Positions 31,885 to 43,596 of a stretch of DNA of 64,000 nucleotides are shown here, piece after piece. A program made the position numbers and the translations under genes. A model generated the notes under the pieces. The model was not told the DNA's origin, did not search any database, and saw nothing but the letters and a program-made list of their open reading frames with translations. Source of the stretch: Dichetophora obliterata (lineage: Eukaryota; Arthropoda; Insecta; Diptera; Sciomyzidae); the NCBI GenBank assembly GCA_963920525.1, contig OY986439.1, positions 43,492,193 through 43,556,192 of the forward strand, given 5' to 3'. Position 1 is the stretch's first letter, and every line of letters starts with the position of its first letter.

Positions 31885-32865
31885 TGCTGCTGCTTAAATA
31901 AGATGTTGTTTATTATTCCTAATGGTATTCCTAATATATAAAACAGGGTTTTTTAGAAAATTAATTTTTTGAAACATGCCTCTTAAAGAGATTTTTACTT
32001 TTTTAAAGAGATATTTAATTTTCCGTCGCTTTAGAACCTCCCCTTAAGTCAAACATTTCTTCGCAGACGCCATAAACGATTACAAAAACTTTACTTCAGC
32101 CAATCTCTCCCAAAACCACAAATTCCAATTAAAACTGATTAAAGAAATTTTTCAACCAGCCAGTCACAAAGGCTTCTTCACAAAGAAATAAGAACAAAAT
32201 AAATTTATATTTTATAAAATACCTAAGCCACTTGACATCTTAAGCTGAAACCGCAAAAGCAACACAAAAAAATGTATACAACAAAAGTAGGTACAACACT
32301 CAAACATTTATGAGCAAACAAAAAAATCACTGAATTATGAAGAATACCACAAGTTTTACTGGTCTCCACCTTATTTTGCAGAAAACAACTAAAGCTACAA
32401 AAGAGACAACTTTTTGTGAAGAAGAAGATTTCTGAAAAGGGGTGGGAGGGGGCTAACAAAATAGAGTTTATTTAATAATTCGTTGAAAAAGGGACCCAAA
32501 ACAAGTCATATTCCGCAACAACACCAAAAAATGACAGCAGAAATAAAGCTATACTGTGGGTGAAAAATTAATGAGGCGCAAAAGCGTGAGCTATAAAAAT
32601 ATAATAAAGTGTGTACAGAGCAGTATACTGGAGCGTTGTAAAGCGGCATGAATAAGAGGCGCACGTTTTGTGAGTTTACGTTGTTTTTTTTCATCATCTG
32701 CCATCTTCTTCAAGAATCTTGAGTTGATTATACACATATAGAAGCTTAATAAGTGTATCTTTAAATATCTATAAGTTGTATGGCTTATTATGATTTTGCC
32801 CATTTCCGGCCAATTAAGGGGAAAATAAAGATATATGAAGTCTTATTGTATTATAGTTCAATTGA
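31885..32865. other. Noncoding stretch
   Basis: No element ends or coding frame were recognised. Short - strand open frames here (32223-32803) have no motif and lie in AT-rich sequence. Confidence 0.35.
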
Positions 32866-32869
32866 AATG

Positions 32870-34743
32870 CACGGTGCGCCTTAACCAAAATTAAATAAAA
32901 ACGTCTTACACCTAGAAAATTAAAAGAGATACTGAATTTACAACGTTCATAGATGAGAAAAATCAAAAAACTAAAATAATCTGTGGAGAGATTTTTAAAT
33001 AAACCCACATTGAACATTTTTGCGCACGAAGTACGATATTTCAAAAATGCTGGAATCATTTTTTTTTTATAATAAATAGAAAAAACAAAATAATTTTGTA
33101 TTAAATTCTTATATTAATGAATCAACATTTTAATAAAATTGTCTTGTCGCCATTTTCTAAATCTGTAATCCACGTGAACGTTTGTTACAGCTGTGTCTAA
33201 ATATAATCTCACCGAAGAAGTTTCAACTTTTAAGCTTTTAGTAACACAGCTGTTACGCACTCTGATTACATATATCTATATGGCTCCCCCGGAGAAATAT
33301 GCACTTTAATACACTTTTGAGCTGAGTACTACCAACTGCTGGTCGTAAACCGATTAATAACCTCAAAACGTTCTTATCGATGTCGACCGGTGCTATCTGT
33401 CAATTGTTTGATATCTAAAAACTGTTAAAACGTGTCTTAGAATTGTTCAGTGAATCATGTCGTCTAAAGCTTTGACTCACGATCAAAATCGGAGAAAAGT
33501 ATGTTTTCTGTGTTTTCGAAAACAAAAACAAATGTATATGATAGAGAATCAGTTAAAAATTGACATGAAAAATCACGTTGACAACTATGATGACGAGCGT
33601 AAATTGCCGGCTTCTGTGTGTTGCACGTGCAGAAGAAAAGTGCATACCCGTGCACTTATTGTTATGCCAAGAAAGATGAGCTAAGCAGCTGTGGCGAATT
33701 GAGATCCCCCGAAAATGTTTCATCGCATTATACAAAATGGCTGACTGAAGGAAAAGGTTCAAAAAATAAAGCGAAAGATTATTTCAACTGCATTCATCCA
33801 CCGCTAATTACAAAAACAAAAAAAAACGCTAATTTGGAGGCAAAACATTCCTAGACATTATTCCACCGCCAGAATTACACCTTATGCTTGGTGTTGTTAA
33901 CACTGTTTTCACATATATGTTGAAAGAGTGTGAAAATGAGTCGCTGTCATGGGCAAAAGCTTGTCACGTTCAGCGTGAAATCAGACGAGGATGTTCTGGG
34001 TTTAACGGAAATGCATGCAAAACACTTTTGGATAAAGTAGACCTTCTGCGCCAGTTTGAAAATCTAGCAATACCTAAGTATGTTAAAGTATTTGATGACT
34101 TCAAAAAAGTAGTTTCTGCATGCTTCGGAAATAATCTTGACCAAATTTACAAAGCATGTATAGAAGCTTTCAAAAACAGCTACATGGAATTAGGTGTCAG
34201 CGTTACACCAAAGGCTCATGCAGTTTTTTTTTTCACGTAGAACAGTTCTGTAAAAAAAACGGTGAAGGATTATCATTTTTTGGGGAGCAGGCGATGGAGT
34301 CCGTACATTTTGATTACTTAATGTCTTCCTGGGAAATGAATAAGGTTGCTGCGAATCACCCGGATTATCCTAAACACCTTTTGAGCGCTGTTAGTAGATA
34401 TAATGCTTCACATGTTTAAATAGATGTAATTATAATTAAGTTATGTTACTTTTTTAAATTTTATTATTACTAAAATGTTGATATAATGAAATTTTAATAG
34501 AATTATCTCTTAAAAATTATTTATTTATCATTTTTTCCATTCTTTTCATATAAAGCAATGCCATATTTTGCCAAATTTCGTACTTCGTGCGCAAAAATGT
34601 TCAATGTGGGTTTATTTAAAAATCTCTCCACAGATTATTTTAGTTTTTCGATTTTTCTCATCTATGAACGTTGTAAATTCAGTATCTCTTTTAATTTTCT
34701 AGGTGTAAGACTTTTTATTTAATTTTGGTTAAGGCGCACCGTG
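32870..34743 (+). mobile_element. DNA transposon with about 172-bp TIRs, CACGG ends, TSD AATG
   Basis: Bases 32870-33041 are matched in inverted orientation by 34573-34743 with very few differences. The ends start CACGGTGCGCCTTAACC. AATG lies directly outside both (32866-32869 and 34744-34747). The interior encodes a broken protein (33457-34420). CACxG ends with a 4-bp duplication fit the Chapaev branch of the CACTA group, but this rests on ends and TSD only. The near-identity of the TIRs suggests a fairly young insertion; the protein is nevertheless broken. A GTTACAGCTGTG / CACAGCTGTTAC inverted pair at 33185-33257 lies in the putative promoter region. Confidence 0.85.
33457..34420 (+). pseudogene. 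Transposase-related protein of the CACGG element, broken
   Basis: Frame one (33457-33684) is an N-terminal cysteine module: CFLCFRKQKQ ... PASVCCTCRRKV, a C-x2-C / C-x2-C arrangement. After a shift, CTYCYAKKDELSSC and YTKWLTEGKGSKNKAKDYFN lead to CIHPPLI. The main frame (33884-34240) starts after IPPPELHLMLGVVN and has SWAKACHVQREIRRGCSGFN, GNACKTLLDKVD and GVSVTPKAHAVFFF. The last (34156-34419) ends GEGLSFFGEQAMESVHFDYL and KVAANHPDYPKHLL. Three frameshifts, one of them in a T-run near 34228, break a gene of about 320 codons. I recall PELHLLLGxVN-type proteins as repetitive, transposon-borne genes in invertebrates, but I cannot name the superfamily with certainty. Confidence 0.7.
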
Positions 34744-34959
34744 AATGAGATTCTTAAAATTTATTTTTTTTTTTTCTAAAAAAAGTAGTACTTTTGTCAA
34801 ATTTATTTATAAAAAAATAGTTGTGATGCTTTTCTTTGTGGAAGAAGAAGAATTGCCATCACATAAAGCAATTTTTACGTAACATGTGTAAATAAATATT
34901 TATAAATAATTAATAAATTTTATACTAATTTCGTTAAGTTTCTAACGGATATTTTACTT

Positions 34960-35863
34960 AAAGAAATTTCCGCTGCTTTGACATCAAAAACACCCAGATA
35001 TCATGCAAACTTTCAATTATTTACAAGAAAGTCTCAATCAGTGAATAGTATTCAGCTTGCAGTAGACGCATTACATTCACTTTTGGATCTTATGGATCCA
35101 TTTGACACCGTTATATTTCTGGGAAATTTTTATCTTCCCAACCTTCAATGGGTCCTCTTTGATGACAAATCCTACTATTTTTCTTTCAATCCTACCTTTG
35201 AAAAGGAAATTATGTTTACTAGCTGTATTTCAGATTGCGGTCTTAACCAATTGAGCGGAGCTACTAATAATTTAGGTAAATAACTAGATCTAATTTTTTT
35301 TCTTCGGATTCAGATAAATGTGTAGTCTCCGCAAGTAACCATCTTCTTTGAACACTATATAAGATAAGTACCATCCACCACTATTTTTTACCTTATCTTA
35401 TAACATTAATATCAAAAATACACACTTCGAGCACTCGTATAGCTTCAACTTTCGGAAAACTGATTTTGTAAGATTAGAAATTTTATTCAGTAGAATGGGT
35501 TTCCAACATATTTTTGATAATGCTCATGAAAGCATTGATATTGCATTTGCTCACTTCTATGACAGAATTTTCGACTGCTTCACACAAACTGTCCCCTTCA
35601 CCAGGCAGAAAAACTTTTCATCATGTCCTCCCTGGTACAGTAAGGAACTACGTGTACTACGTAACAAAAGAAACAAACTTTGGCGCGCATATTTAATTTC
35701 TCGTTCTTCTCGTGATCTCACAAATTATCTTCACGCTTTTAACCTTTTTTCGCACTCTGTGAAATACTATAAGAGTCTTATCTTGCACATAATCAAACTT
35801 AATTGATGTCAGATCCTAAAAGTTTGTACAAGTTCATCAATATCAAAAGACAATCTGACACAC
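34960..35863 (+). pseudogene. CR1-like LINE endonuclease and linker, broken
   Basis: The first frame (34978-35283) has TVIFLGNFYLPNLQW, in which the usual GDFN reads GNFY, and CGLNQLSGATNN. The second (35495-35806) has CPPWYSKELRVLRNKRNKLW and SVKYYKSLILHIIKLN, and the next continues DPKSLYKFINIKRQSDTPKK. These are the late endonuclease and linker blocks. An approximately 200-bp frame-disrupted stretch lies between. Coding stops at about 35863. Confidence 0.8.
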
Positions 35864-36825
35864 CCAAAAAAAAAAATTCGTACTATGTACACAGCAATTG
35901 TTATATTCTCAAAGCAGTTTGTTTTTTTCAGCATATGAACGACTTTGTGAATAATACAAATGACATTGTACAAAGAAAAATGTGTATATTTTACAAACGC
36001 ATTTGTTTCATCTACAAAAGATACGAACAAATATACGAACGCTCCTGCCACCGCTTTGTATATTACCAAACAATGTTCGATCAGTTCACAAATTTATACA
36101 TTATAGATATTTACAAACTAGCGTTTGTAGAATGTACAAAGTTACGAATTTAAAAAATTTTTTCATGCGGCCAACACTACAAACGTTTATACTATATACA
36201 AAACATTTGTGCATTCTACGAATAGACTCTGTTTGTATTTCTTCAAAGATTTTTTTATGATTTTTTTTTTTGAGACATGCATAATGTTGGTGTATTTATT
36301 TCATACACATGTTATAGTTTGACTTAAATATATTTGGAAAAAAAAAATAAAAATTATCGATAAATAAATCCGCGGAAGCGATTTTCCGGAGGCACCTTGA
36401 AAAAATTTTTTTTTGCGGTGAACACAATTAGAGGTTAGCGGATCATCTGGAAAAAAAATTAAAAATAAGTTTAAAAGGTAATATGCTTCCCGAGGTAAAA
36501 CCGAATTTTTTTTAATGTTTTTTTTTTTTTGTAGCGTTTGGAAGTCAAAGACGGGATTTTCGTTGAAAAATTGAGGTTATTTTATGACATTAAAGTAGGA
36601 AAAAAAAAACTTTGGCATTACCTGTTGATTTATAATAATTCAACTTTGTCAAAAAATCGAGCTTGAGGTCCGCTCACTTGAAACGCTGCATCTTCTTTTC
36701 TTTTTTTTGCACGATTTACTTGAAATTTTTGCAAAATACTCCTGAAGTGTTGTACTTTCAGAAAAAAATATAAATAAAAATTTTAAAAAAATGTTTAAAA
36801 AAGTACCATCCCCTTAAGCTTTAAG
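35864..36825. other. Unassigned insertion within the LINE
   Basis: This replaces the first part of the RT. The first 380 bp is full of ACAAAC/GTTTGT words; the rest has A- and T-runs with GC patches (TCCGCGGAAGCG, 36370). I found no paired ends or TSD. Open frames here (35803-36260) overlap in both strands and have no motif. It may be one or two further transposons. Confidence 0.45.
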
Positions 36826-36994
36826 CCTTCGATTTTCCATACTGTTTATAACTTCCATACTGTTTCGAGATTAAATCATATCTCGAAGAACACCGTTACA
36901 ATGCCATCTTTAGATTTTCCAATTCAGAGTCTTTTACAGCTAGCTCTGGTGTTCCACCTTGGTCTTTTTTTGTTTGTTTTAACAATTTTTGATG
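36826..36994 (+). pseudogene. CR1-like RT fragment with the SGVP box
   Basis: The + strand reads SYLEEHRYNAIFRF, SNSESFTASSGVPP and, after a shift, LGLFLFVLTIFD. This is the segment before the YADD box in CR1-like RTs (SYL..RT..V..SGVPQGSHLGPLLF). It stops at the TA used by the CACTCTAA element and resumes at 39826 with ..NLSVCADDMKIYW. Confidence 0.75.
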
Positions 36995-37832
36995 TACACT
37001 CTAACAAAAATTCACGAGAATTAACTACAATAATTGCTGGCAACTGATTGCCTACATTTATTGTCGATAAGTCCCATCGATCAAATTTCAAAATATTTCA
37101 CGCTGAAATTGTGTAAATTCTCTCACCTATAAGAATCTCTTTCGCGTCCTTGTAAAAACTCTCTTCTACAACTACCAATCTCATGCTCTTTTTCGTTTAC
37201 AGAAAACGCTATAAATGCGTGAATCCTCTCACATATTTCTCTCTTTCTCTTTTAACTGTTCAATATTCAAGTAATGAAGCGTTTTTTTTATGCGTGTTTT
37301 TTCAGTATTATTGCGGAAAATATATGAAACATATTAAAAAAAACATTTTTTAAAATTTGAGAGAACGTTTATAAAAGAGATAAAGCATTTATTAAATTGA
37401 AACTGAACTTTTTGAAGCAATTTTCAGTCAAGCAATAAAAAATGGCATTATTTAAATTTTTGTGGAATTATAAATGCCTAGAATACAGGCCTAACCCTAA
37501 AGGAAAATCAACTAATTATAAGTAGTTGAAAAATTAGTTTTTTTGTCAACCACAACTAGTTGAAATTTTGACTTTTTTCCATAGAACGAACTAACATATT
37601 TTGTATGGTGATGTCCGCTAAATAAGTCAGTTTACTTTCGTCTGCATATCTTTTCAACTTCTTGTTAAATTAGTTGAATTTAAATTATTTTTTAACGACT
37701 TTAAAATAAATCAATTAAAAAACGCATATATTTTACACCATTTGTTAAATTAGTTAAATTTAAATTATTATTTTAATTACTTTAAAATAAATCAATTGAA
37801 AACTAGTTTCAGTAATATCTAGTTACTGTAAG

Positions 37833-38956
37833 CACGCAGAGAAAAGACATGGTTGAGACATGATTACTGCAATAATAATTTTTTTACTAAAATTATTGTA
37901 TTATTTCTGCAAACAAAAATGTTTGCCTTAATAAAGTCATTGTTTACTAATGGTGGTACCAAAAATAACATTATAGTTGAAATCATAACATAGTTGAAAT
38001 CGTCAACATACTATGATTGCCTCTACTATTAGTTGCAACAAAAACGTTGTAGTTCTGTCAATCATGATAAATGTGAATATTATTATAGAGACAAACATAT
38101 TAGAATCTTGAATGTTTGTCTGAACTATTCTTTGATTGTTGGCAAACGAAGCAGAACATAACCAAAAATCGAAAGAATTTATTGTGTCTGAACAGTTTGC
38201 TGGAAAAACTTTCACTTCATTCAGACACAATAAGTTTTATCGATTCTTGGGTATGTGCCGTTTCGTTTGTCAACTGTTCAATTATTGTGTTTTGTTTTAA
38301 ATCGCCTGATCCTAAAAACAGCACTCAGAAAAGTGATATTTTCGACTTTAATTGTAGCAAACATGTTTCTTTTTACCGTAAACATATTTCGCAATTCTGA
38401 CCATATTTTGTTTATCACAAATATTGCTATTTTTGACAATGTACTTAGTGAACCATGTTTATGAATGGCATTAGTCAGGCGAGCGGCAGTAGCGGCTGTG
38501 GCTTACTGGTAGTGTGCGTGGCTCGTAAGCGAAAAAGCCGCGGTTCAAACCCCAGCTCGGACAGAAAATTTTATGATAAAAATTTTTCAATTGAATTAAT
38601 ATTTCTGTTCAGCCTAGTCAATGGCAAGTATTTGGAGATATCTTAATTAATAGCTATGGAAATTGGAGTGCATGAAAATAAATAATATTTAATAATATTC
38701 TGGATCCTAAAAATAAATTCATAAATATAGTTGCTGCAATCATTCTATTTTTGACCCAATAAGAGAATAATGATTGTTTCAATAATATTTTGGTTCCTAC
38801 AAAAAAGTTTATTTTCTAAATATGGTTGTTGTAATCATTTTATCATGATCAAAAAAATATTATATGTTTAAGAACATGTTAGCAACAATCATAATCCGAA
38901 TCATACTATGATCCTCTTAAAACATGGTTGTTCCAACTATGTTTTTTCTCTGCGTG
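37833..38956. mobile_element. CACGCAGAGAAAA element, holding a SINE
   Basis: CACGCAGAGAAAAGACATGG at 37833 is matched in inverted orientation by sequence ending TTTTTTCTCTGCGTG at 38956. CATGGTTG and AACATAGTTG-type words recur inside both halves. An internal hairpin at about 38128-38275 has TTATTGTGTCTGAA arms. Comparison with the uninterrupted repeat B copy at 63.3 kb supports insertion. Exact TSDs could not be fixed. No coding region was recognised. Confidence 0.7.
38488..38645 (+). mobile_element. tRNA-derived SINE, copy 2, shortened
   Basis: A box A (TGGCTTACTGG, 38499), box B (GGTTCAAACCC, 38542) and CAGCTCGGACAGAAAATTTT are followed by CAATTGAATTAATATTTCTG and then TCAATGGCAAGTATTTGG. 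The head is better preserved than in copy 1: the anticodon-like loop CTCGTAA has the expected T33 and would read CGT. The body after the ATGGCAA word is missing. No TSD was found. Confidence 0.85.
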
Positions 38957-39825
38957 AGTGGGATATTACTGAAGAAGATCTTGAAAGCATTAAAATTTTT
39001 TATTTATTTACATCAAAGAGATAATTTATTTTATTGTTTTGAAAAATATATACATAAATTCATATTAGTGAAAGCCTAAAGTTAATAATATTTAATGAAA
39101 AAGCATGGTTAAATATATATAAACTTGTTATCTAATAAAACTTTGCTAAAAAAACATGTCAAAATCAGAGTAGTTGTCGCCTTAATATAATTCAAAGTAG
39201 TTTTTGAACCACTTGTTTTTAAGTAGTTTCTCAATTACTTCATATATAATGCAATAAAAACTATTCAAAATTAAAATGGATTCCGCCTTAATAAATTCAA
39301 AGTTGTTCATAAACAAGTTTGTTTTAAATTAGTTTTTTAATTGGTTGTTTTTAAAAACAAGTTAGTTTGTTCCTATTGGGAATGTCTAATATTTACAGGC
39401 ATAAACACTACACTTGAAAATATTTATTTGTAATTCTTGAGGTATATTAAAACTATGTTATATTATATTATATTATATTATTTTATAAGATTAACTTTTC
39501 TTATTAATTTACTTATTATTATTATTTATTTGACAACAGAGTTGTTGCACTTGAAGCAAAAATCAAAATGATGAAAATTTTGCATATGCTAAAAATTCCG
39601 CTAAAACCATTGCTCTGAAGCGTTTTTAGGACTCTCTGAGCGAAAACACGCTGAAATAACGTGAAAAGTAGAGAAAGTATACATATTTTGGAAAAAAACG
39701 CAGAATTTTAGACGGAATTGAAAAAACTCGCTGCATAGTGTGATCTTTTTACAAAATCGCCAATAAATTTCGTACAATTTCACAACATTTATTGTAGTGA
39801 TTTTACAATCAGTTTTTAGAGTTTA

Positions 39826-40640
39826 GGTGGAATAATAAAGATTCCAATCTCTCTGTGTGTGCTGACGATATGAAAATATATTGGCACATACAAACCAACG
39901 CCGATTTTTGTAATCTTTAAGATGATGTGGTTAGTTTTTCTACTTAGTGCAAAAAAAAAATCTTCTTGAGCTTAACGTACGAGAACCTATTATTTACTCG
40001 GCAAGCCAGTTCCTCTTGAAAGCTATTTACGCGACTTAGGTGTAATATGTGACAAGGGACTTAGAAACTTAATTTTAGAAATCATAATCTCATAAGTTAT
40101 TGATGATATCATTAGTAGAGCGAACTCTACACTAGGTTTCCTGAAACACTGGTCCAGAGAGGTCTCCAATCCTTACGTGATTAAATCTCTCTACCTTACC
40201 TTTGTTAGACCCATCCTCGAATATACCAGCCAGGTTTGGTCTACTATCTACAACACCCATTCTGTGCGAATCAAAGCCAATCAACGAAGATTTATTCGGT
40301 TCACATTTTGCAGTCTCCCCAGTTCTGACAGTTTCAACTTGCCACCTTATGAAGACCACCTGAAGTTGATTAACATGCAAGATCTTGCAAAACGAAGGAA
40401 AGTTTCCGATGTACTTTTTATTCATCAACTTGTATGCGGATCCATTAACTGCCCAGCACTACTTCAATTGATATCCTTAAATACCAACCCACGTAACCTT
40501 AGGTCTATGTCTCTCTTCTACTTTCAACTTTCACCGCACCGACTATGGATGCAGTAAACCTGTTACCAGGATGCTTCGTGTTACCAACAATTTGATCAGC
40601 TAATTCGATTTTCATCTGAGCAGATCTCGACTCCGAAATG
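39826..40640 (+). pseudogene. CR1-like RT from the catalytic box to the C-terminus, broken
   Basis: It starts with NLSVCADDMKIYWHIQTNAD, where ADD is the catalytic pair. After shifts follow LRDLGVICDKGLRN and then, open from 40177, IKSLYLTFVRPILEYTSQVW, QRRFIRFTF, YEDHLKLINMQDLAKRRKVS and DVLFIHQLVCGSINCPALL. These are the RT thumb and C-terminal blocks of a CR1-like LINE. A stop at about 40555 ends the long frame. Confidence 0.85.
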
Positions 40641-40870
40641 CCCTTTTTACCTCCAACGCCACTTCTTCTTAACTCCTACGCCACCTTTTTCCCCTATCTA
40701 ATGATTTTCTTTCAATTAAGATATGGTAAATATTATAAAAAAATATTAATCCCCTTTAATTATTGTAAGTTTCTTTTATTACTTTTCTTCTCGTATTTTC
40801 TTTTAAGAATAAGTTTAGTTCTTAGTTAAACAGCTTGTGTTAATCTCAACGAATAAGTAAATAAGTAAAT

Positions 40871-42543
40871 TAATCTAAGTCCTACGCATTTGTGATTAAA
40901 AAGTCCTACGTCCATGGGAATAACGGTCGAAGAAAGGCTTTTTGATAATTTTTTACGTTTTAATTGTTGCAATAAAATTTCTTTACATCGATATAAAAAA
41001 CCATCTTGATTACTATAGAACATATATTTTTGCAAGCTCGTCACATTCTTTCTTCCTTAGAATTGGAAAAAACTGTTTGAAGTTCCTTAGAATTAAAAAA
41101 ACTATTTGAAGTTTTGACTTTCCTGCAAATATCTCAGCCATTTTCAAAAGATTTCTTTCAAATCTCTGTCTTTCAATTCTCTGTCTGACAGTTTCATTAA
41201 ATATTAAACGTAGCTTCATCATTTCTATTGCATTTATATTTTACTAGCTGATATACCCGGTGTTACTCGAAAGTCATTTATATAAAAATTTTAAATACAC
41301 TTTTTGATTAAATGTTTTTGTAAATTTTGGAATTTTGTAAAAACGTGTTGAATTTAAGTTTGAGACCACTATAAAAATATTAGTTAAAAAATTTACCAAG
41401 CTTTTTTAAAGAAGAAATAATTTTATCACTGTTTTTTTACAATCAAAAACTGTTTTTTAGTTCTAAACTGAATTTACTGGTTACTGGTAAGCATGTTACT
41501 TGCACTTCGCTAATGAAAATCAAATTTATAAAAATCTTCCTAAAATTTTTTAGTAGTTTTTCTAGTTGCAAAATAACAATTGGATGGCCTCTAAATTAAA
41601 AATTAATGTAAATTGAGTCTGATAGTTGATGCAAAAAATAAGTAGATCACTATAAAAAAAATTTTATATAATCCAAAATGTTCGTAATTACTTAAAACAA
41701 ACATCTGCATTCTTAGAAATAAATGGGGACGTTCAAACTCTATATAGAGAATTTTAACACAAAACTCAGTTTTATTAATAGTCTGGTATGAAAGATTAGA
41801 TTTTTAGCCATAACTTTTGATTGGAAAGAGATATTGACTTTTTTGTAAAAAATATAAAAACAACATTTTGGAAAAAACTAATTTCGCGAAAAAAATCAAA
41901 GGTTTGTTTTGATGACAAAAACAGTAAAATAATTTTGCGCTTAGCTTTTGCAAATAAATGCTATGTCATATGAAAGGTAGTCAGATTTGCTTTTCTTAAT
42001 TGATTTCATTTTTACAACAACAACAATTTTTGAGTCATTTTTTGAGTAAAAAGTCAATAATTTGGATCTTTTTTGGCATACTCATAAAACATATATACAC
42101 TGACTTAACGGTACAGTTCAATCTATTTTTGTGGAGTGATTTTATTGAACTTTTGAACAAAAAAAATTTGAATGAAATATATTAATGGACAGCGGAGATA
42201 TTTGCATCGAAAGACCAAACTTTGATTTTCGTGTCGTTTTTTTTCTCATTCTTAGGTAACGATGTTTTATGAAAAAGTCGTTGTACTGAAAATTTCTCCA
42301 ATTTTGAAGATAAATAGTCTGTTTTCGTTTATATCTTATGAATAGTTTACAATATAGTTATTTTATGTAATTAATTTAAATGTATACTTTTTAAATTTCC
42401 TTAAGTATTAAACTAAAAATTTCCCGTTTTTTTGACACCAATAAGATTGTCATATATTGAAAAACATAGAAAATATTAGTATTGTAAAAGTAATTTTTTA
42501 ATATAACATCGATAGCAGAAAAAACGACTCCACATTCAAAATT
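40871..42543. other. AT-rich noncoding stretch
   Basis: No gene or paired ends were recognised. A phrase GCTGATATACCCGGTGTTAC at 41247 resembles sequence common in dispersed insect repeats, but I cannot assign it. Confidence 0.35.
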
Positions 42544-42998
42544 TTATGCTCCTATCACCATCTGCGAATCGAATGCTTCACATGAATCAAATCATTTGGC
42601 GAATTTTTCTTTTTGTAGTATCACTGCTTGCAAACCTACTTATTCGCCTCAGATACGATGCTGCCAAAGCAGAAAACATAAAAATTCGCTTAGAAATGTC
42701 AAAAGTCAAACCTCATATTTCAATTAAGCCGCAATAAATACAAATAAGTAAGTAGTTTTGAGTTATTTTTGGCGAGAAAATTGTGAAAACGGAGACTTTA
42801 TGAAGATAACGGTGCAGTGTTATAGACAAAAAAAATCCACCGGAAGTTCCTGACCACCTGTGATAATTTTAATCTTCCCTGTTAAACTTTAGTGAAATAA
42901 TTTAAGTTTTTGCTTAGTTTCAGTTACAAACTTTATTTTTATTCTTAAAATACTAAACTATAAAACGATTTGCAGCACAGTCTATTCTTTGAAGATTA

Positions 42999-43402
42999 TT
43001 AAGAACCTGAGACTTTGTGTAGACTACGATGTGGGCAGTTGCGGGAGACAGTCGCGTGGACTGTATTGTCGCCAAAACTTAGCCCACTGAGTGCCGCAAC
43101 ATGCCTCAAGTTGAAAAGGACATCGACGTCCTGCTCCAAGGCTGAAAGACTGAGCTGTTTATTGGACCCTGCACCAGTCTCTGTTGCTTCCGTCCGAATT
43201 GCAGACAATTTGTTTTCTTCAGCCTTAAGTCCAGCCAAACCCAAAATTTAACTTTGTAGGTAGCTTTTTTATAAAAAGTTAAATAAAACCTCACCTTGTG
43301 CCATTCCTTTCCTTTCCGTAAAGGAGGTCCTAAAGAATTTAGCTCTATTAGCCATGACTCCCTCTGGTTTTTTTTTATTGCAGCCGAATTTTCCTTGTGC
43401 AA
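42999..43402 (-). pseudogene. Myb/SANT-like (zeste-type) accessory protein of a Harbinger element
   Basis: The - strand reads SWLIELNSLGPPLRKGKEWH (about 43360-43295), the third helix region of a Myb/SANT-like domain with its LNSLGPP and W. About 60 bp later comes WLDLKAEENKLSAIRTEATE, then TGAGSNKQLSLSALEQDVDV and LFNLRHVAALSGL. The order LGPP.. W..K....K......TG.G..K...LS.LE is typical of Harbinger-borne Myb-like proteins. A GTGAGG after WHK may be an intron donor, so the gap may be a short intron. The N-terminal helices are missing. Confidence 0.6.
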
Positions 43403-43596
43403 TTGCTAAACCAGGAACTGTCGGCTGTTCGTTTTTTTGTTCTTAAAATATACAGCTATTTGTTTAAAATCAAAGACAAACAGTTAAATAACAAGTTACT
43501 TATGCAAGTTAATATGCAAGTTACTTACCTTTTTCAAATAATTTATTTTTGTTTTGACAACATTTTTATGCAAATATCTAATTCACCGGCTAGTCA

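Larger units (their letters stand above)
37490..39390 (+). repeat. Dispersed repeat B, copy 1, interrupted
   Basis: The outer parts (about 37490-37830 and 38960-39390) match 63286-64000: GGAAAATCAACTAA, TAGTTGAAATTxTGACTTTT, ACATATTTTGTATGGTGATG, TCCGCTAAAT, TAGTGAAAGCCTAAAGTTAA, AAAATCAGAGTAGTT. The middle is a TIR element (37833-38956), absent from the other copy, which thus shows the empty site. The left and right margins (CCTAAAGGAA and the complement of CCCAATAGGAA) look weakly inverted, so repeat B may itself be a MITE. Confidence 0.75.
36997..39823. mobile_element. CACTCTAA element, copy 1, split by nested repeats
   Basis: The left end CACTCTAACAAAAATTCACG follows TA (36995-36996). 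The inverted right end is AACTCTAAAAACTGATTG with TA at 39824-39825. Left part 36997-37470 and right part about 39560-39823 match the uninterrupted copy at 57702-58564. It has one GCGTTTTTAGGACTCTCTGA unit where the other copy has five. The middle is filled by repeat B (37490-39390). The TA target and inverted ends suggest a Tc1/mariner-related MITE. Confidence 0.8.
34960..40870 (+). mobile_element. CR1-like LINE (+), split by nested insertions
   Basis: The + strand blocks run in order: endonuclease and linker (34960-35863), RT middle with SGVPP.. (36826-36994) and RT from the ADD box to the end (39826-40640). A 3' UTR follows, ending in an AATAAGTA-repeat tail (about 40848-40870). The RT is interrupted at a TA by the CACTCTAA element (36997-39823). 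The first part of the RT is missing and replaced by unassigned sequence at 35864-36825. The SGVPxG, short simple tail and endonuclease motifs resemble the other CR1-like copies in this window. Confidence 0.8.

Noticed and set aside
35803..36260. Overlapping frames on both strands within the LINE gap
   Set aside because: Built from ACAAAC/GTTTGT repeats; no motif apart from the first 20 codons, which belong to the LINE linker.
41247..41266. Phrase GCTGATATACCCGGTGTTAC that recalls a common arthropod repeat
   Set aside because: I cannot tie it to a class, ends or a coding region.
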